Source: Butyricimonas synergistica DSM 23225
Lineage (GTDB): Bacteria; Bacteroidota; Bacteroidia; Bacteroidales; Marinifilaceae
Length of the DNA stretch: 64,000 nucleotides
Reading direction: 5' to 3'
Assembly: GCF_000379665.1 (NCBI RefSeq)
Contig: NZ_KB903359.1
Coordinates: forward strand, 97,998-161,997
How positions within the stretch are numbered: position 1 is the first letter of the stretch; each line of letters begins with the position of its first letter. A program made the position numbers and the translations under genes. The notes below the pieces were generated by a model. The model was not told the DNA's origin and ran no database searches. It worked only from the letters and a program-made list of their open reading frames with translations. This document shows, in pieces, positions 8,321 to 18,559 of this stretch.

Positions 8321-9259
8321 ATGAATATTCGAATCGGTTTTTGGCTGTTGTGCCTGATGTCCCTTGTGGCTTGTAAAGGGAAAACATCGGGAGTCCAGGA
8401 TACCCTGTTTAGCGGGGTTATCCGGGTTGCTGTCGACGAAACGTTGTCCCCGCTGGCGGAGGAAAGCATCAACGTTTTCGAGGCACAATACAACCTGGCA
8501 GGTGTCATTCCGCTCTACATGAGCGAGGTGGAGGCGATTAACCTATTGTTGCGCGACAGCGTGCGGTGGGTGTTGGCAACACGACCTTTGACGGAAAACG
8601 AATTAGAGTCATTCCATAGTAGAAAGTTTTTTCCGGAGTCAGTGAAAGTAGCCACGGACGGGATTGCCTTGATTGTCAACAGGCAAAATGCCGATTCGAT
8701 ATTTAACGTGAGTACCTTGCGGAAAGTGTTTTCCGGGAAGATCACCCGCTGGGATGAACTTACCCCGGCTTCCCGCGCGGGAGAGATACAGGTCGTGTTC
8801 GACCATCCTAATTCGAGTACCGTGCGTTACGTGATCGACTCGATCTGCGGGCAAGAGAACTTGTCTGACCGTTGCCACGCCGCCGGGACTAACCGGAAGG
8901 TGATCGACTACGTGGCACACACGCCGGGAGCCTTGGGGGTAATCGGGGTAAATTGGATCAGCGACGAGAGGGACTCGCTTTGCCGGGATTTTCTCCGGGA
9001 GGTACAGGTAGCCCGTGTCAGCCGTGCCGACCGCCCGACCTACGGGAACAGCTACCAACCTTACCAGTATTACCTTTACACGGGACAATATCCCTTGCGC
9101 CGGGATATTTATATTCTCTTGAACGATCCCCGGAGCGTGTTGCCCTCGGGGTTGACGTCCTTTTTTGCCGGTTCGCGGGGACAACGTATTATCTTGAAAG
9201 CGGGATTGTTGCCCGCCACGATGCCCGTGAATATCGTGAACGTGAGAGACCAAATCTAA
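8321..9259 (+). CDS. PstS-like periplasmic-binding-fold lipoprotein
   Basis: The 312-residue product has a lipobox (SLVAC, Cys-18) and the type-2 periplasmic-binding fold of phosphate-binding proteins. Supporting motifs are DGIALIVN, VFSGKITRWDEL and VVFDHPNSSTVRY. PstC, PstA and PstB are absent nearby. This gene is a regular companion of exb/tonB operons in Bacteroidota, so its role may be in the Ton system or envelope rather than phosphate import. The 113-bp gap after tonB contains no evident terminator. Confidence 0.85.
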   Translation: MNIRIGFWLLCLMSLVACKGKTSGVQDTLFSGVIRVAVDETLSPLAEESINVFEAQYNLAGVIPLYMSEVEAINLLLRDSVRWVLATRPLTENELESFHSRKFFPESVKVATDGIALIVNRQNADSIFNVSTLRKVFSGKITRWDELTPASRAGEIQVVFDHPNSSTVRYVIDSICGQENLSDRCHAAGTNRKVIDYVAHTPGALGVIGVNWISDERDSLCRDFLREVQVARVSRADRPTYGNSYQPYQYYLYTGQYPLRRDIYILLNDPRSVLPSGLTSFFAGSRGQRIILKAGLLPATMPVNIVNVRDQI

Positions 9260-9273
9260 CTTAAAACTTGAAA

Positions 9274-10935
9274 ATGATGAAAACGAAATGGATATTATAC
9301 GGATTCTTCTTCTCGCTCCTTTCCGTGAGCGCAAAAGCGGCGGACAACCGGGTCGGGATAGATTTCTACGAGTCGGGAATGATGGGTTCTGCGAAGATAT
9401 TTTTCCTGAATAATTTGCCGGCACTGACCGACCCGTCGGCACGGGCGGAGGCGTATTATTACCTGGGTGAATGTTACCTGACACTGGGACAAAGAGATTC
9501 TGCCCGTTTCTATTATGACAAAGGCGTGGCGGTACAACCGGATTATCCTTACAACCGAATAGGGCAGGGGGGATTGAAACTGAAAAACGATCCCTCGGGT
9601 GCGGAATCCTTGTTTAAAGAGGCGCTCGGGACGAAAGGATACAAGAAAGATGCCACTTTGCAAGTCGCTATAGCCCGGGCTTACCTGCACGAGGGGGATG
9701 TCGCGAAAACGATGGAGTATCTGAACCGGGCGAAGGAATTGGACGACAAGAGCGGTTTGCCTTATCTCGTGGAGGGGGATGTGTTGGAAATGCAGGGGCG
9801 CACGGGTGATGCTTGTGCCAAATACGAGATGGCGGTTTATTTTTCCCCGAATTGTTTGGGCGCATACTTGAAGCAGGCACGGCTCTATATGTCTACCAAT
9901 CGTTCACTTTCCCTCGAAAAGTTGAACAAGGTGTGCGAAATATCGCCTGATTTCTGTGGTGTTTACAGTTCGTTGGGGGAATTGCACGAGATGTCGGGAA
10001 ATAGTAAAGCCGCGGCAGAGAATTACACGAAGTTTATTCGTTCCGGTTATTACGATACCGAGAATTTGTTGCGGTATGCCGGAATCCTGTATTTTGACAA
10101 ACAATACTCGGAGATGCTGCCGGTGTTGGAGCAAGTGTTGAAAGAACGACCGGACAATCTGGTCGCCAAACGTCTGTATGCTTATTGTCTGGCAAAACGG
10201 GAGGACGGGGAGAAGTGCTTGGAGGCTATCCGCCATTTTATCGAATCGACTCCGGAAGATCACCAGATTTACCAGGATTTTTTATGTTATGCCGAACAAC
10301 TTGCTGCGAACAAGAATTATGAAGATGCACAAGTGTATTACGCGAAGGCTTTACTGGCTGATGACAAACATCAGGAGTTAAACAAGGAGATTGCTGATAT
10401 TTTCGTGAAGACCAACCAGTTGGATTCGGCTGTCGTGTACTACAACCGGTATATCGATTTCGTGAAAGAAGCCTCGGCGGAGGATTTGTTGAAACTGGGG
10501 AGATGTTATTACAACATGGCTTGCCGGGACACGGTAGCCGTCGAACAACAGGCGGAGTTGGTGAAAGCCGATAGCCTGTTTGCCTCGTTGAGCGAAAAAG
10601 TACCGGGCAGCTACGTGGGATACTTATGGCGTGCCCGTGTGAATTCAATGCTCGACCCGGAAACCGTGGAGGGTTTGGCGAAACCTTATTACGAGAAAGT
10701 GGTGGAGATCGCTTTGAACAACCCGGAACGTTACAAAAGGGAATTGATAGAAAGTTATAAATACCTGGGTTACTACCATTACGTCATTGCCGATGGCATC
10801 ACCACGAAGAATAACGGCAATCCGGATCCGGCAAAGGCTGAATACGGTGAAGCAAAGGAGTTCTTCTCCAAAGTGTTAACATTGGACGCCAAAGACGAGA
10901 TTGCCTTGAAGGCGCTGGAAAGCATCAAACTTTAA
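9274..10935 (+). CDS. Exported tetratricopeptide-repeat protein
   Basis: The 553-residue protein starts with a signal peptide (about residues 1-22). It then consists mostly of TPR helices, for example EAYYYLGECYLTLGQRDSARF near residue 55 and later repeats at about 35-residue spacing. The ATG at 9274 is chosen; a TTG at 9268 is less likely. TPR arrays hold protein complexes together. Location 14 bp after the PstS-like gene places it in the Ton operon, where it may scaffold periplasmic components. A direct function cannot be assigned. Confidence 0.88.
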   Translation: MMKTKWILYGFFFSLLSVSAKAADNRVGIDFYESGMMGSAKIFFLNNLPALTDPSARAEAYYYLGECYLTLGQRDSARFYYDKGVAVQPDYPYNRIGQGGLKLKNDPSGAESLFKEALGTKGYKKDATLQVAIARAYLHEGDVAKTMEYLNRAKELDDKSGLPYLVEGDVLEMQGRTGDACAKYEMAVYFSPNCLGAYLKQARLYMSTNRSLSLEKLNKVCEISPDFCGVYSSLGELHEMSGNSKAAAENYTKFIRSGYYDTENLLRYAGILYFDKQYSEMLPVLEQVLKERPDNLVAKRLYAYCLAKREDGEKCLEAIRHFIESTPEDHQIYQDFLCYAEQLAANKNYEDAQVYYAKALLADDKHQELNKEIADIFVKTNQLDSAVVYYNRYIDFVKEASAEDLLKLGRCYYNMACRDTVAVEQQAELVKADSLFASLSEKVPGSYVGYLWRARVNSMLDPETVEGLAKPYYEKVVEIALNNPERYKRELIESYKYLGYYHYVIADGITTKNNGNPDPAKAEYGEAKEFFSKVLTLDAKDEIALKALESIKL

Positions 10936-11035
10936 GCAATTTTCAACTTTCAATTGTTCAGAAATAGTTCTTCAAATGAAATGTTTTGGTATGGAAATTG
11001 CACTATTGCTCACGAAACAATAAGAGAAACGGAAA

Positions 11036-11428
11036 ATGAAGTTGTGGCTAAAAATATTGTCGGTTGTTGTTATAACGTTTTGCTTCGGGAGTCGGGTGAT
11101 GTCCGGAGAAGTGACGTTGGCACAGGACGTGGATGCCACGGCGGAATGTCCGGTTCCTGTCCGTTTGAACGGGAGATTTACCCTCGGCGATCTGACCAAG
11201 GCTTACGATTTCATTGGTAGTTCGTTCATCCTTCCCGGTCAAATAGATCTGTCGGGTGACACGAGTACGGATAAGGAGAAAAAAGTTGGTTTCTTGAAGT
11301 CATTCTCATATCAGGATTCGGTATTGAAATCTCTCCACGTGATCCGGTTGGAGAAATTCCGAGACTATTTATTTAAGAAACACGTCCAGGGTTCTTACAT
11401 CCATTGGATTGATCGTCTAGTGATTTAA
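11036..11428 (+). CDS. Small exported protein, paralogue of the protein at 4501
   Basis: The 130-residue product carries a signal peptide (about residues 1-24). Its last 30 residues match the small exported protein at 4501: an [IL]ExF patch, HxQGxY and a terminal Val-Ile, with no gap in the last 15 positions. The middle regions differ. It lies between the Ton operon and the ATP synthase operon. A small periplasmic protein tied to energy metabolism is possible, but this is inferred only from position. Confidence 0.7.
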   Translation: MKLWLKILSVVVITFCFGSRVMSGEVTLAQDVDATAECPVPVRLNGRFTLGDLTKAYDFIGSSFILPGQIDLSGDTSTDKEKKVGFLKSFSYQDSVLKSLHVIRLEKFRDYLFKKHVQGSYIHWIDRLVI

Positions 11429-11538
11429 CAGTATTGCCGGGATATAATTATCGTGCACGTGATAAAAAAAACGTGTAAAAAAGAGCAGAAAGTTCGATGG
11501 AAGGAAAACCATTCCCGGTGAAGATACGTTAAAGTTAA

Positions 11539-13083
<1,545 letters not shown>

Positions 13084-13105
13084 TGATTGCCGATTAATGG
13101 ATTAG

Positions 13106-13120
13106 GTGATTTATAATCAC
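13106..13120. repeat. 15-bp palindromic element between atpD and atpC
   Basis: GTGATT, a TAT spacer and AATCAC form a small dyad in the 114-bp atpD-atpC gap and are followed by AGAAT. The same layout (GTGATT, three bases, AATCAC, AGAAT) recurs at 14517-14531 at the end of atpB. Related half sites (GTGATTG at 13083, AATCACAAAAT near 13137) surround it. Confidence 0.5.
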
Positions 13121-13197
13121 AGAATCGGAAATCATTGAATCACAAAATAAGCGTTGGCTAGTGCGGTTGGAATCATTTAAAATCTAAAATTGTAAAG

Positions 13198-13431
13198 ATG
13201 GTTTTAAGAATAGTATCTCCGGAAAAAGTGCTTTATAAAGGTGAGGTGCAAATGGTGAAATTGCCCGGTACGGTGGGACAGTTCACGATACTGGATCATC
13301 ATGCTCCGCTGGTATCCACGTTGACGGTAGGGAAATTGATTTACCGGGGAACGAACGGGGAGAAAAGCATCGATATAAAAGGGGGAGTCGTGGAGGTTCG
13401 GGACAACAACGTGGTGGTATGTATAAATTGA
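13198..13431 (+). CDS. atpC: F1Fo ATP synthase subunit epsilon (short form)
   Basis: The 77-residue protein has the N-terminal beta-sandwich of epsilon (LRIVSPEKVLYKGEV, then GQFTILDHHAPLVSTL). It ends at the point where other bacteria continue into two C-terminal helices. Those helices inhibit ATP hydrolysis in many species, so that control is presumably missing. Short epsilon subunits are a known trait of Bacteroidota. It is 7 bp from atpB. Confidence 0.93.
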   Translation: MVLRIVSPEKVLYKGEVQMVKLPGTVGQFTILDHHAPLVSTLTVGKLIYRGTNGEKSIDIKGGVVEVRDNNVVVCIN

Positions 13432-13438
13432 TACACGA

Positions 13439-14539
13439 ATGAAAAGTTATGCAAGACATATATTGACGATATTCTTTCTGCTGGCAGGGGCATCGATGCT
13501 TTTGGCACAGGATAATATTGTTATGCGGGTAGATTCGCTGGGACAGGAGGTGGAGGAATCGGCACAGGCGTTTAACCCGAAAGAAACCATTTTCGAGCAT
13601 CTGGGTGACGAGTACGGTTGGAAGATCGTGGGACGGGTAACCCTTCCACTGCCCGTGATCGTGGGGGGAGAGGACGGAAGTTGGCACGTGTTCAGTTCCC
13701 GCCGCCTGAAGGACGGGAAGGTCTACGAGGGGTTCTATATTGCTCGTGGCGGGAATCACGAGGGGAAAGTGGTCGGCACGGATGCCGCGGGGAACGAGTA
13801 TCGCCCGTATGACTTCTCGATCACGAAGAACGTGTTCTCGATCATGATTAGTGCCTTGATCACGTTGTTGATCGTTTTTTCTCTGGTGCGTTTTTACCGG
13901 AAGAACAAGTATAAAGCCCCGAGAAAAGGCGTCGGAAGCGTGGAAATGGTCGTGGAAATGTTGTACAAGGAAGTCATCGTGAGCGTGTTGGGAAAAGAAG
14001 CGAGGAAATACGCACCCTACTTGCTGACGTTGTTTTTCTTCATTTTCATTTCCAACTTGATGGGCTTGGTCGCTTTCTTCCCGGGAGGAGCGAACGTGAT
14101 GGGAAATATGTCTATCACGCTTGTGCTGGCAGTTTGTACTTTTGTTGTGGTCAATGTCTCGGGGACGAAGGAATACTGGAAAGAGATATTCTGGCCGGAT
14201 GTACCGATCGCGTTGAAATGCCCTGTGCCCCTGTTGCCGATTATCGAGATCTTCGGGGTGTTCACGAAACCCGTTGCCCTAATGGTTCGTCTTTTCGCGA
14301 ATATGCTGGGAGGGCACTTGATAGTCCTGGTACTGATCTCGCTGATCTTCATGTTTAGTGCGATGGGACAGGTCGTGGTGGGAGTGACGACGATATTTTC
14401 GATACTGTTCGCCGTGTTCATGAACTTGATTCACGTGCTGATCGGTTTTATTCAGGCATACGTGTTTATGTTGCTCTCCACGATATTTATCGGGTTGGCA
14501 AGAGTGAAACGATTGAGTGATTCTCAATCACAGAATTAA
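13439..14539 (+). CDS. atpB: F1Fo ATP synthase subunit a
   Basis: Membrane stator subunit forming the two proton half-channels. The 366-residue form is longer than usual because it has a signal peptide (about residues 1-23) and a periplasmic segment of about 100 residues before the first core span. The essential arginine is in the segment ALMVRLFANMLGGH. No atpI-like gene lies between atpC and atpB, unlike several Bacteroides operons. Its last codons overlap the palindromic element at 14517-14531. Confidence 0.96.
   Translation: MKSYARHILTIFFLLAGASMLLAQDNIVMRVDSLGQEVEESAQAFNPKETIFEHLGDEYGWKIVGRVTLPLPVIVGGEDGSWHVFSSRRLKDGKVYEGFYIARGGNHEGKVVGTDAAGNEYRPYDFSITKNVFSIMISALITLLIVFSLVRFYRKNKYKAPRKGVGSVEMVVEMLYKEVIVSVLGKEARKYAPYLLTLFFFIFISNLMGLVAFFPGGANVMGNMSITLVLAVCTFVVVNVSGTKEYWKEIFWPDVPIALKCPVPLLPIIEIFGVFTKPVALMVRLFANMLGGHLIVLVLISLIFMFSAMGQVVVGVTTIFSILFAVFMNLIHVLIGFIQAYVFMLLSTIFIGLARVKRLSDSQSQN
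14517..14531. repeat. 15-bp palindromic element at the end of atpB
   Basis: GTGATT, CTC and AATCAC, followed by AGAAT, form a second copy of the dyad seen at 13106-13120. This copy lies inside the final codons of atpB, so the C-terminal SDSQSQ residues are encoded by it. Confidence 0.5.
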
Positions 14540-14570
14540 TAAAATCAATAAATCTAAAATAAGTAAGGTT

Positions 14571-14828
14571 ATGGAAAGTTTAATTTTATTGGAAGTTGCG
14601 GCAGCCGGGATGAGTCTGGCAAAGATAGGTGCTTGTGTCGGAGCAGGTTTAGCAGCCATTGGTGCTGGTATCGGTATCGGTAAGATCGGTTCCTCTGCCA
14701 TGGATTCCATTGCCCGTCAGCCGGAGGAAACGAATAATATCAGAACGAATATGATCGTGATTGCCGCATTGATAGAGGGTGTTGCCCTTTTCGCGATAAT
14801 CGTTTGTTTGTTAGCATTGTTTGTATAA
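14571..14828 (+). CDS. atpE: F1Fo ATP synthase subunit c
   Basis: An 85-residue hairpin of two membrane helices. The first holds the glycine motif GAGIGIGKIG, the polar loop is ARQPE and the second carries the ion-binding Glu-69 (AALIEGVALF). Where Na+-type rings have a Gln in helix 1 and Ser/Thr after the Glu, this protein has Ile and Gly-Val, so a proton-coupled ring is expected. ATG 14571 is used; an upstream in-frame start would overlap atpB and add a polar extension. Confidence 0.97.
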   Translation: MESLILLEVAAAGMSLAKIGACVGAGLAAIGAGIGIGKIGSSAMDSIARQPEETNNIRTNMIVIAALIEGVALFAIIVCLLALFV

Positions 14829-14837
14829 AAAGAAGCT

Positions 14838-15335
14838 ATGTCATTGTTTACACCGGAACTCGGATTAGTGTTTTGGATGCTGGTCGTCTTTTTGATTCTT
14901 TTCGGCATCCTGGCAAAATACGCCTGGCCTGCCATCGTCCGTATGCTGGACGAGAGGGCGGACTTTATTGATAAAGGCGTGGTTTATGCCCAGGAAGCGA
15001 AGAAAGACCGGGAAAAGGCGCAAATGGATGCCAAGGCGTTGCTGGCGGAAGCCCACGAGCAACAGCTGGACGTGTTGCAGCAGACCGAACGACTGAAACG
15101 GGAGATGATAGCGGATGCACGCAAGTCAGCGGAGAACGAGGCGCAACGGGTGAGAGTGGCTGCCAATTTATCGATAGAGCAAGCAAAACGGGAAGCAGAA
15201 CGGCAATTGCGGGTACAAGTGGCATCATTGTCTTTGCAGATAGCGGAGAAGGTGATGCGGAAAGACTTGACTTCGGATAAATCTCAGGAAGAGATGATCA
15301 GCAAATTGTTGAACGAGCTTGAAAATAAAGAGTAA
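14838..15335 (+). CDS. atpF: F1Fo ATP synthase subunit b
   Basis: The 165-residue peripheral stalk protein has one N-terminal span (about residues 6-28, ending WPAIVRMLDERA) and a long Ala/Glu/Arg/Lys-rich coiled-coil helix. It dimerises and holds F1 against Fo through delta. It begins 9 bp after atpE and ends 11 bp before atpH. Confidence 0.96.
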   Translation: MSLFTPELGLVFWMLVVFLILFGILAKYAWPAIVRMLDERADFIDKGVVYAQEAKKDREKAQMDAKALLAEAHEQQLDVLQQTERLKREMIADARKSAENEAQRVRVAANLSIEQAKREAERQLRVQVASLSLQIAEKVMRKDLTSDKSQEEMISKLLNELENKE

Positions 15336-15346
15336 AGGAGGAAGAT

Positions 15347-15898
15347 ATGGACGAAGGATTGATTGCTCGTAGATACGCGAAGGCTGTGCTTCGATACTCG
15401 CGGGAATTGGGTGCTGCCGATTTGGTTTACGAGAAGATGAAATTATTCGAGGCAAACTATATCGCGCATCCCGACTTGCAAAAAGCTTTGTTGAATCCGT
15501 TATTATCACCTGCGGACAAGGAAATGCTTCTTTCCACGGCTATCGGTATCGAGCCGGGAGAAGCCTATATCAAAGGGATTCGTTTAGTGATAAGGAATCA
15601 CCGGGAGATGTACGTGAGGCAGATTTGTTTGATGTTCCAGAAACTTTACCGGGAAGTCTACGGCATTATTCGGGTAAAGATTACCACGGCGGCAGAGTTG
15701 CCGAAAGGGACGATGGAACGGATAGAGGACTTCGTGAGGCACCGTTACGCTTCCATGAAGATCGAATTTGCCTACAAGATCGATTCGACAATTATCGGCG
15801 GTTTCGTGTTGCAGATAGGTACGAAGCAATTGGATGCCTCGTTAATGAAGGAACTCAAAGAGATAGGTGACGGGCTTGGCTTGGGAGAAGTTTATTAA
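15347..15898 (+). CDS. atpH: F1Fo ATP synthase subunit delta
   Basis: The 183-residue protein begins LIARRYAKAVLRYSRE, the standard N-terminal helix of delta (OSCP). Its C-terminal part contains the strand motif DSTIIGGFVLQIG used for binding the b-subunit dimer. It connects the peripheral stalk to the top of F1. Spacing to atpF and atpA is 11 and 19 bp. Confidence 0.96.
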   Translation: MDEGLIARRYAKAVLRYSRELGAADLVYEKMKLFEANYIAHPDLQKALLNPLLSPADKEMLLSTAIGIEPGEAYIKGIRLVIRNHREMYVRQICLMFQKLYREVYGIIRVKITTAAELPKGTMERIEDFVRHRYASMKIEFAYKIDSTIIGGFVLQIGTKQLDASLMKELKEIGDGLGLGEVY

Positions 15899-15917
15899 TT
15901 TTCAATTGTAAAAATTT

Positions 15918-17492
15918 ATGTTGAAAGCGAATGAAATATCGGACATATTAGAGATGCAGCTCAAGGAGGTGGATACTCGAATGGCTTTTGAAGAAGTGGG
16001 GCGCGTGATGGAAGTAGGTGACGGCGTTGCTCATGTCTTCGGGTTGGATAACGTTCAGGCGAACGAGTTGCTCGAATTCGAGAATGGAGTTCGGGGTGTC
16101 GCGATGAACTTGGAAGAGGATAACGTGGGGGTAATCCTGATGAATGCCGGTGACCGCGTGAAGGAGAATTACACGGTGAAACGAACCGGGAACATCGCTT
16201 CCATTAAAGTGGGTGAAGGACTGCTCGGGCGTGTAATCAACACGCTGGGTGACCCCATCGACGGTGCCGGGGCTATCCCGGGCGAGTTGATGCAGTTACC
16301 GCTGGAACGTAAGGCTCCGGGGGTGATCTACCGTCAGCCGGTGAAAGAACCTTTGCAGACGGGTATCAAGGCGATCGACTCGATGGTGCCTATCGGGCGG
16401 GGGCAGCGGGAGTTGATTATCGGTGACCGCCAGACGGGAAAGACCTCTATTGCTGTGGACACGATATTGAACCAGAAAAGGAATTTCGATAAGGGTGACC
16501 CCGTTTATTGTATTTACGTGGCTATCGGGCAGAAAGCATCCTCGGTGGCAATGCTCGTGAATACCTTGCAGGAGTGGGGAGCCATGGAGTACACCGTGGT
16601 GGTAGCCGCCAACGCTTCCGATTCGGCAGCCATGCGTTATTACGCCCCGTTTGCCGGAGCCACGATTGGCGAGTATTTCCGGGATAGCGGGCGCAATGCG
16701 CTCGTGGTGTATGACGACCTTTCAAAGCAGGCGGTGGCTTACCGGGAGATTTCCTTGATTCTGCGCCGTCCGTCCGGTCGTGAGGCTTACCCGGGTGATA
16801 TTTTCTACCTGCACTCCCGCTTGCTGGAAAGAGCGGCACGTATTATTTCCAGCGATGAGATGGCACAGGCAATGAATGACCTGCCGGAAAACCTGAAACC
16901 GATGGTGAAGGGTGGAGGTTCCCTGACCGCTTTGCCGATTATCGAGACGCAGGCGGGCGATGTGTCGGCATATATTCCCACGAACGTGATTTCTATCACG
17001 GACGGGCAGATTTTCCTCGAATCGGGATTGTTTAACGAAGGAGTACGCCCGGCAATCAACGTGGGGATTTCCGTGTCCCGTGTCGGTGGTAATGCACAGG
17101 TAAAGGCTATGAAGAAGATTGCCGGGACGCTGAAGATCGATCAGGCACAATACCGCGAATTGGAATCGTTCTCCAAGTTCGGTGGCGACATGGATGCCGT
17201 GACGGAAATGGTGATCGACAAGGGACGGAAAAACGCCCAGCTGTTGATTCAGCCGCAGCACGCCCCGATGTCCGTGGAGGAAGAAATTGCCGTTATTTAT
17301 TGCGGCACACAGGGATTGTTGCGCAACGTGTCGTTAAAGCACGTCGCCGAATTCGAGAAGATGTTTTTGGAAATCCTGCGTTCCAGGTACCAGAAAGAAA
17401 TTCTCGACCCGCTGAGCAAAGGTATTCTGGACGAGAACGTTTCCAAGCTGCTGGAAGAAGTGGCGGGCGACGTGGCACAAACGTTTAATTAG
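15918..17492 (+). CDS. atpA: F1Fo ATP synthase subunit alpha
   Basis: Non-catalytic nucleotide-binding subunit that alternates with beta in F1. The 524-residue length is typical. It carries GDRQTGKTS (P-loop, near residue 172), [13 protein letters not shown] and the C-terminal helical domain. The stop codon borders a hairpin-forming spacer before atpG. Confidence 0.98.
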   Translation: MLKANEISDILEMQLKEVDTRMAFEEVGRVMEVGDGVAHVFGLDNVQANELLEFENGVRGVAMNLEEDNVGVILMNAGDRVKENYTVKRTGNIASIKVGEGLLGRVINTLGDPIDGAGAIPGELMQLPLERKAPGVIYRQPVKEPLQTGIKAIDSMVPIGRGQRELIIGDRQTGKTSIAVDTILNQKRNFDKGDPVYCIYVAIGQKASSVAMLVNTLQEWGAMEYTVVVAANASDSAAMRYYAPFAGATIGEYFRDSGRNALVVYDDLSKQAVAYREISLILRRPSGREAYPGDIFYLHSRLLERAARIISSDEMAQAMNDLPENLKPMVKGGGSLTALPIIETQAGDVSAYIPTNVISITDGQIFLESGLFNEGVRPAINVGISVSRVGGNAQVKAMKKIAGTLKIDQAQYRELESFSKFGGDMDAVTEMVIDKGRKNAQLLIQPQHAPMSVEEEIAVIYCGTQGLLRNVSLKHVAEFEKMFLEILRSRYQKEILDPLSKGILDENVSKLLEEVAGDVAQTFN

Positions 17493-17557
17493 TTTATAAA
17501 GTTCATCGAGTTTGTAAGGCTTAAAATGGCTTTACAGGCTTTACGAACTTTATAAAC
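17492..17557. repeat. Imperfect inverted repeat between atpA and atpG
   Basis: The left arm 17492-17520 (beginning GTTTATAAAGTTC) pairs with the right arm 17529-17557 (ending GAACTTTATAAAC) around an 8-nt loop, with a mismatched central portion. The 13 outermost base pairs are perfect. It could be an attenuator, an mRNA processing or stability element, or a dispersed intergenic repeat. Confidence 0.6.
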
Positions 17558-17574
17558 CTTATGAACTTATAAAT

Positions 17575-18447
17575 ATGGCATCAACACGAGAACTGAAAGG
17601 GAGGATAGGTTCGGTACATTCTTCTCAAAAGATTACCGGGGCGATGAAGATGATTTCGTCGGCGAGGTTAAGGAAGGCTGAGAATGCGTTAAACAACGCT
17701 CGACCTTATATGGAGCAATTACAAAATATATTGGATCACATCGCGACAATGACGTGTGAATATCAGTCGCCGTTGAGTCAGGAAAGAACGGTTCAGCGGG
17801 TGGCAGTTGTTATTTTTGCTGCCAACGAGGGATTGTGTGGTGCCTTCAACTTGACGCTGTACAAGAAGTTGTTGGAAACGTTGAAGGAGTATAGCACACA
17901 AGTAAAGTCCCCGGTACAGGTCTATCCGGTAGGCAAAAAGATCGTGAACGAGGTAAAACGGACTGCAGGAGTGGAAACGATGGAGATTCCCGAGTTCTTC
18001 GATGCGAAACAGTATGCAGCGGGATGTACGGCGTTGGCGGACGAGTTGATCCGTCGTTTTATAGTCAAGGAAATCGACCGGGTGGACGTGATCTATTCCC
18101 ATTACAAGAGTATGGGGACGCAGATTATTACCCGGGTACAATTACTCCCGTGGATTCCTCGAGAAACGAAAACCCTTTCCGGGAGCGAACTGAATAAGGT
18201 GTATATCTACGAGCCGGGGTGCGAAGAGATTTTAGAAACGGTCTACCCGTTGGTGATTCATTCCATCATGTACCGGTACCTGCTCGAGAATCAGACCTCT
18301 GAGCAAGCATCCCGTATCCTTTCCATGCAGATGGCAAACGACAATGCTATCAAGCTATTGAAGAGCCTTCAGCTGGAATACAATAAACTTCGGCAGCAGA
18401 ATATCACCGCCGAGTTAATGGACATCGCCGGGGGGGCGCTGGAATAA
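17575..18447 (+). CDS. atpG: F1Fo ATP synthase subunit gamma
   Basis: Central rotor subunit. The 290-residue protein starts with the conserved helix STRELKGRIGSVHSSQKIT and ends with the conserved helical region NDNAIKLLKSLQLEYNKLRQ. It rotates within the alpha/beta hexamer. It is last in the operon; no strong terminator is visible in 18448-18559, which is AT-rich and contains CAATTG motifs. Confidence 0.97.
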   Translation: MASTRELKGRIGSVHSSQKITGAMKMISSARLRKAENALNNARPYMEQLQNILDHIATMTCEYQSPLSQERTVQRVAVVIFAANEGLCGAFNLTLYKKLLETLKEYSTQVKSPVQVYPVGKKIVNEVKRTAGVETMEIPEFFDAKQYAAGCTALADELIRRFIVKEIDRVDVIYSHYKSMGTQIITRVQLLPWIPRETKTLSGSELNKVYIYEPGCEEILETVYPLVIHSIMYRYLLENQTSEQASRILSMQMANDNAIKLLKSLQLEYNKLRQQNITAELMDIAGGALE

Positions 18448-18559
18448 AAAATTTATTGATTTTAGATTTTCAATTGATAAGTTTTCAATTGTTTAAAATT
18501 TTAATTTTGTGAGGTTTAAGGTGAGATTTAGAAACATAATGCTGCAAATATAATAGTAT

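Noticed and set aside
8321-9259. True high-affinity phosphate-binding protein of a Pst transporter
   Set aside because: There are no pstC, pstA, pstB or phoU genes, and the gene is fixed to the Ton operon; only the fold is supported.
14571-14828. Sodium-type ATP synthase c subunit
   Set aside because: The helix-1 Gln and the Ser/Thr after the essential Glu are missing; Ile and Gly-Val are found instead.
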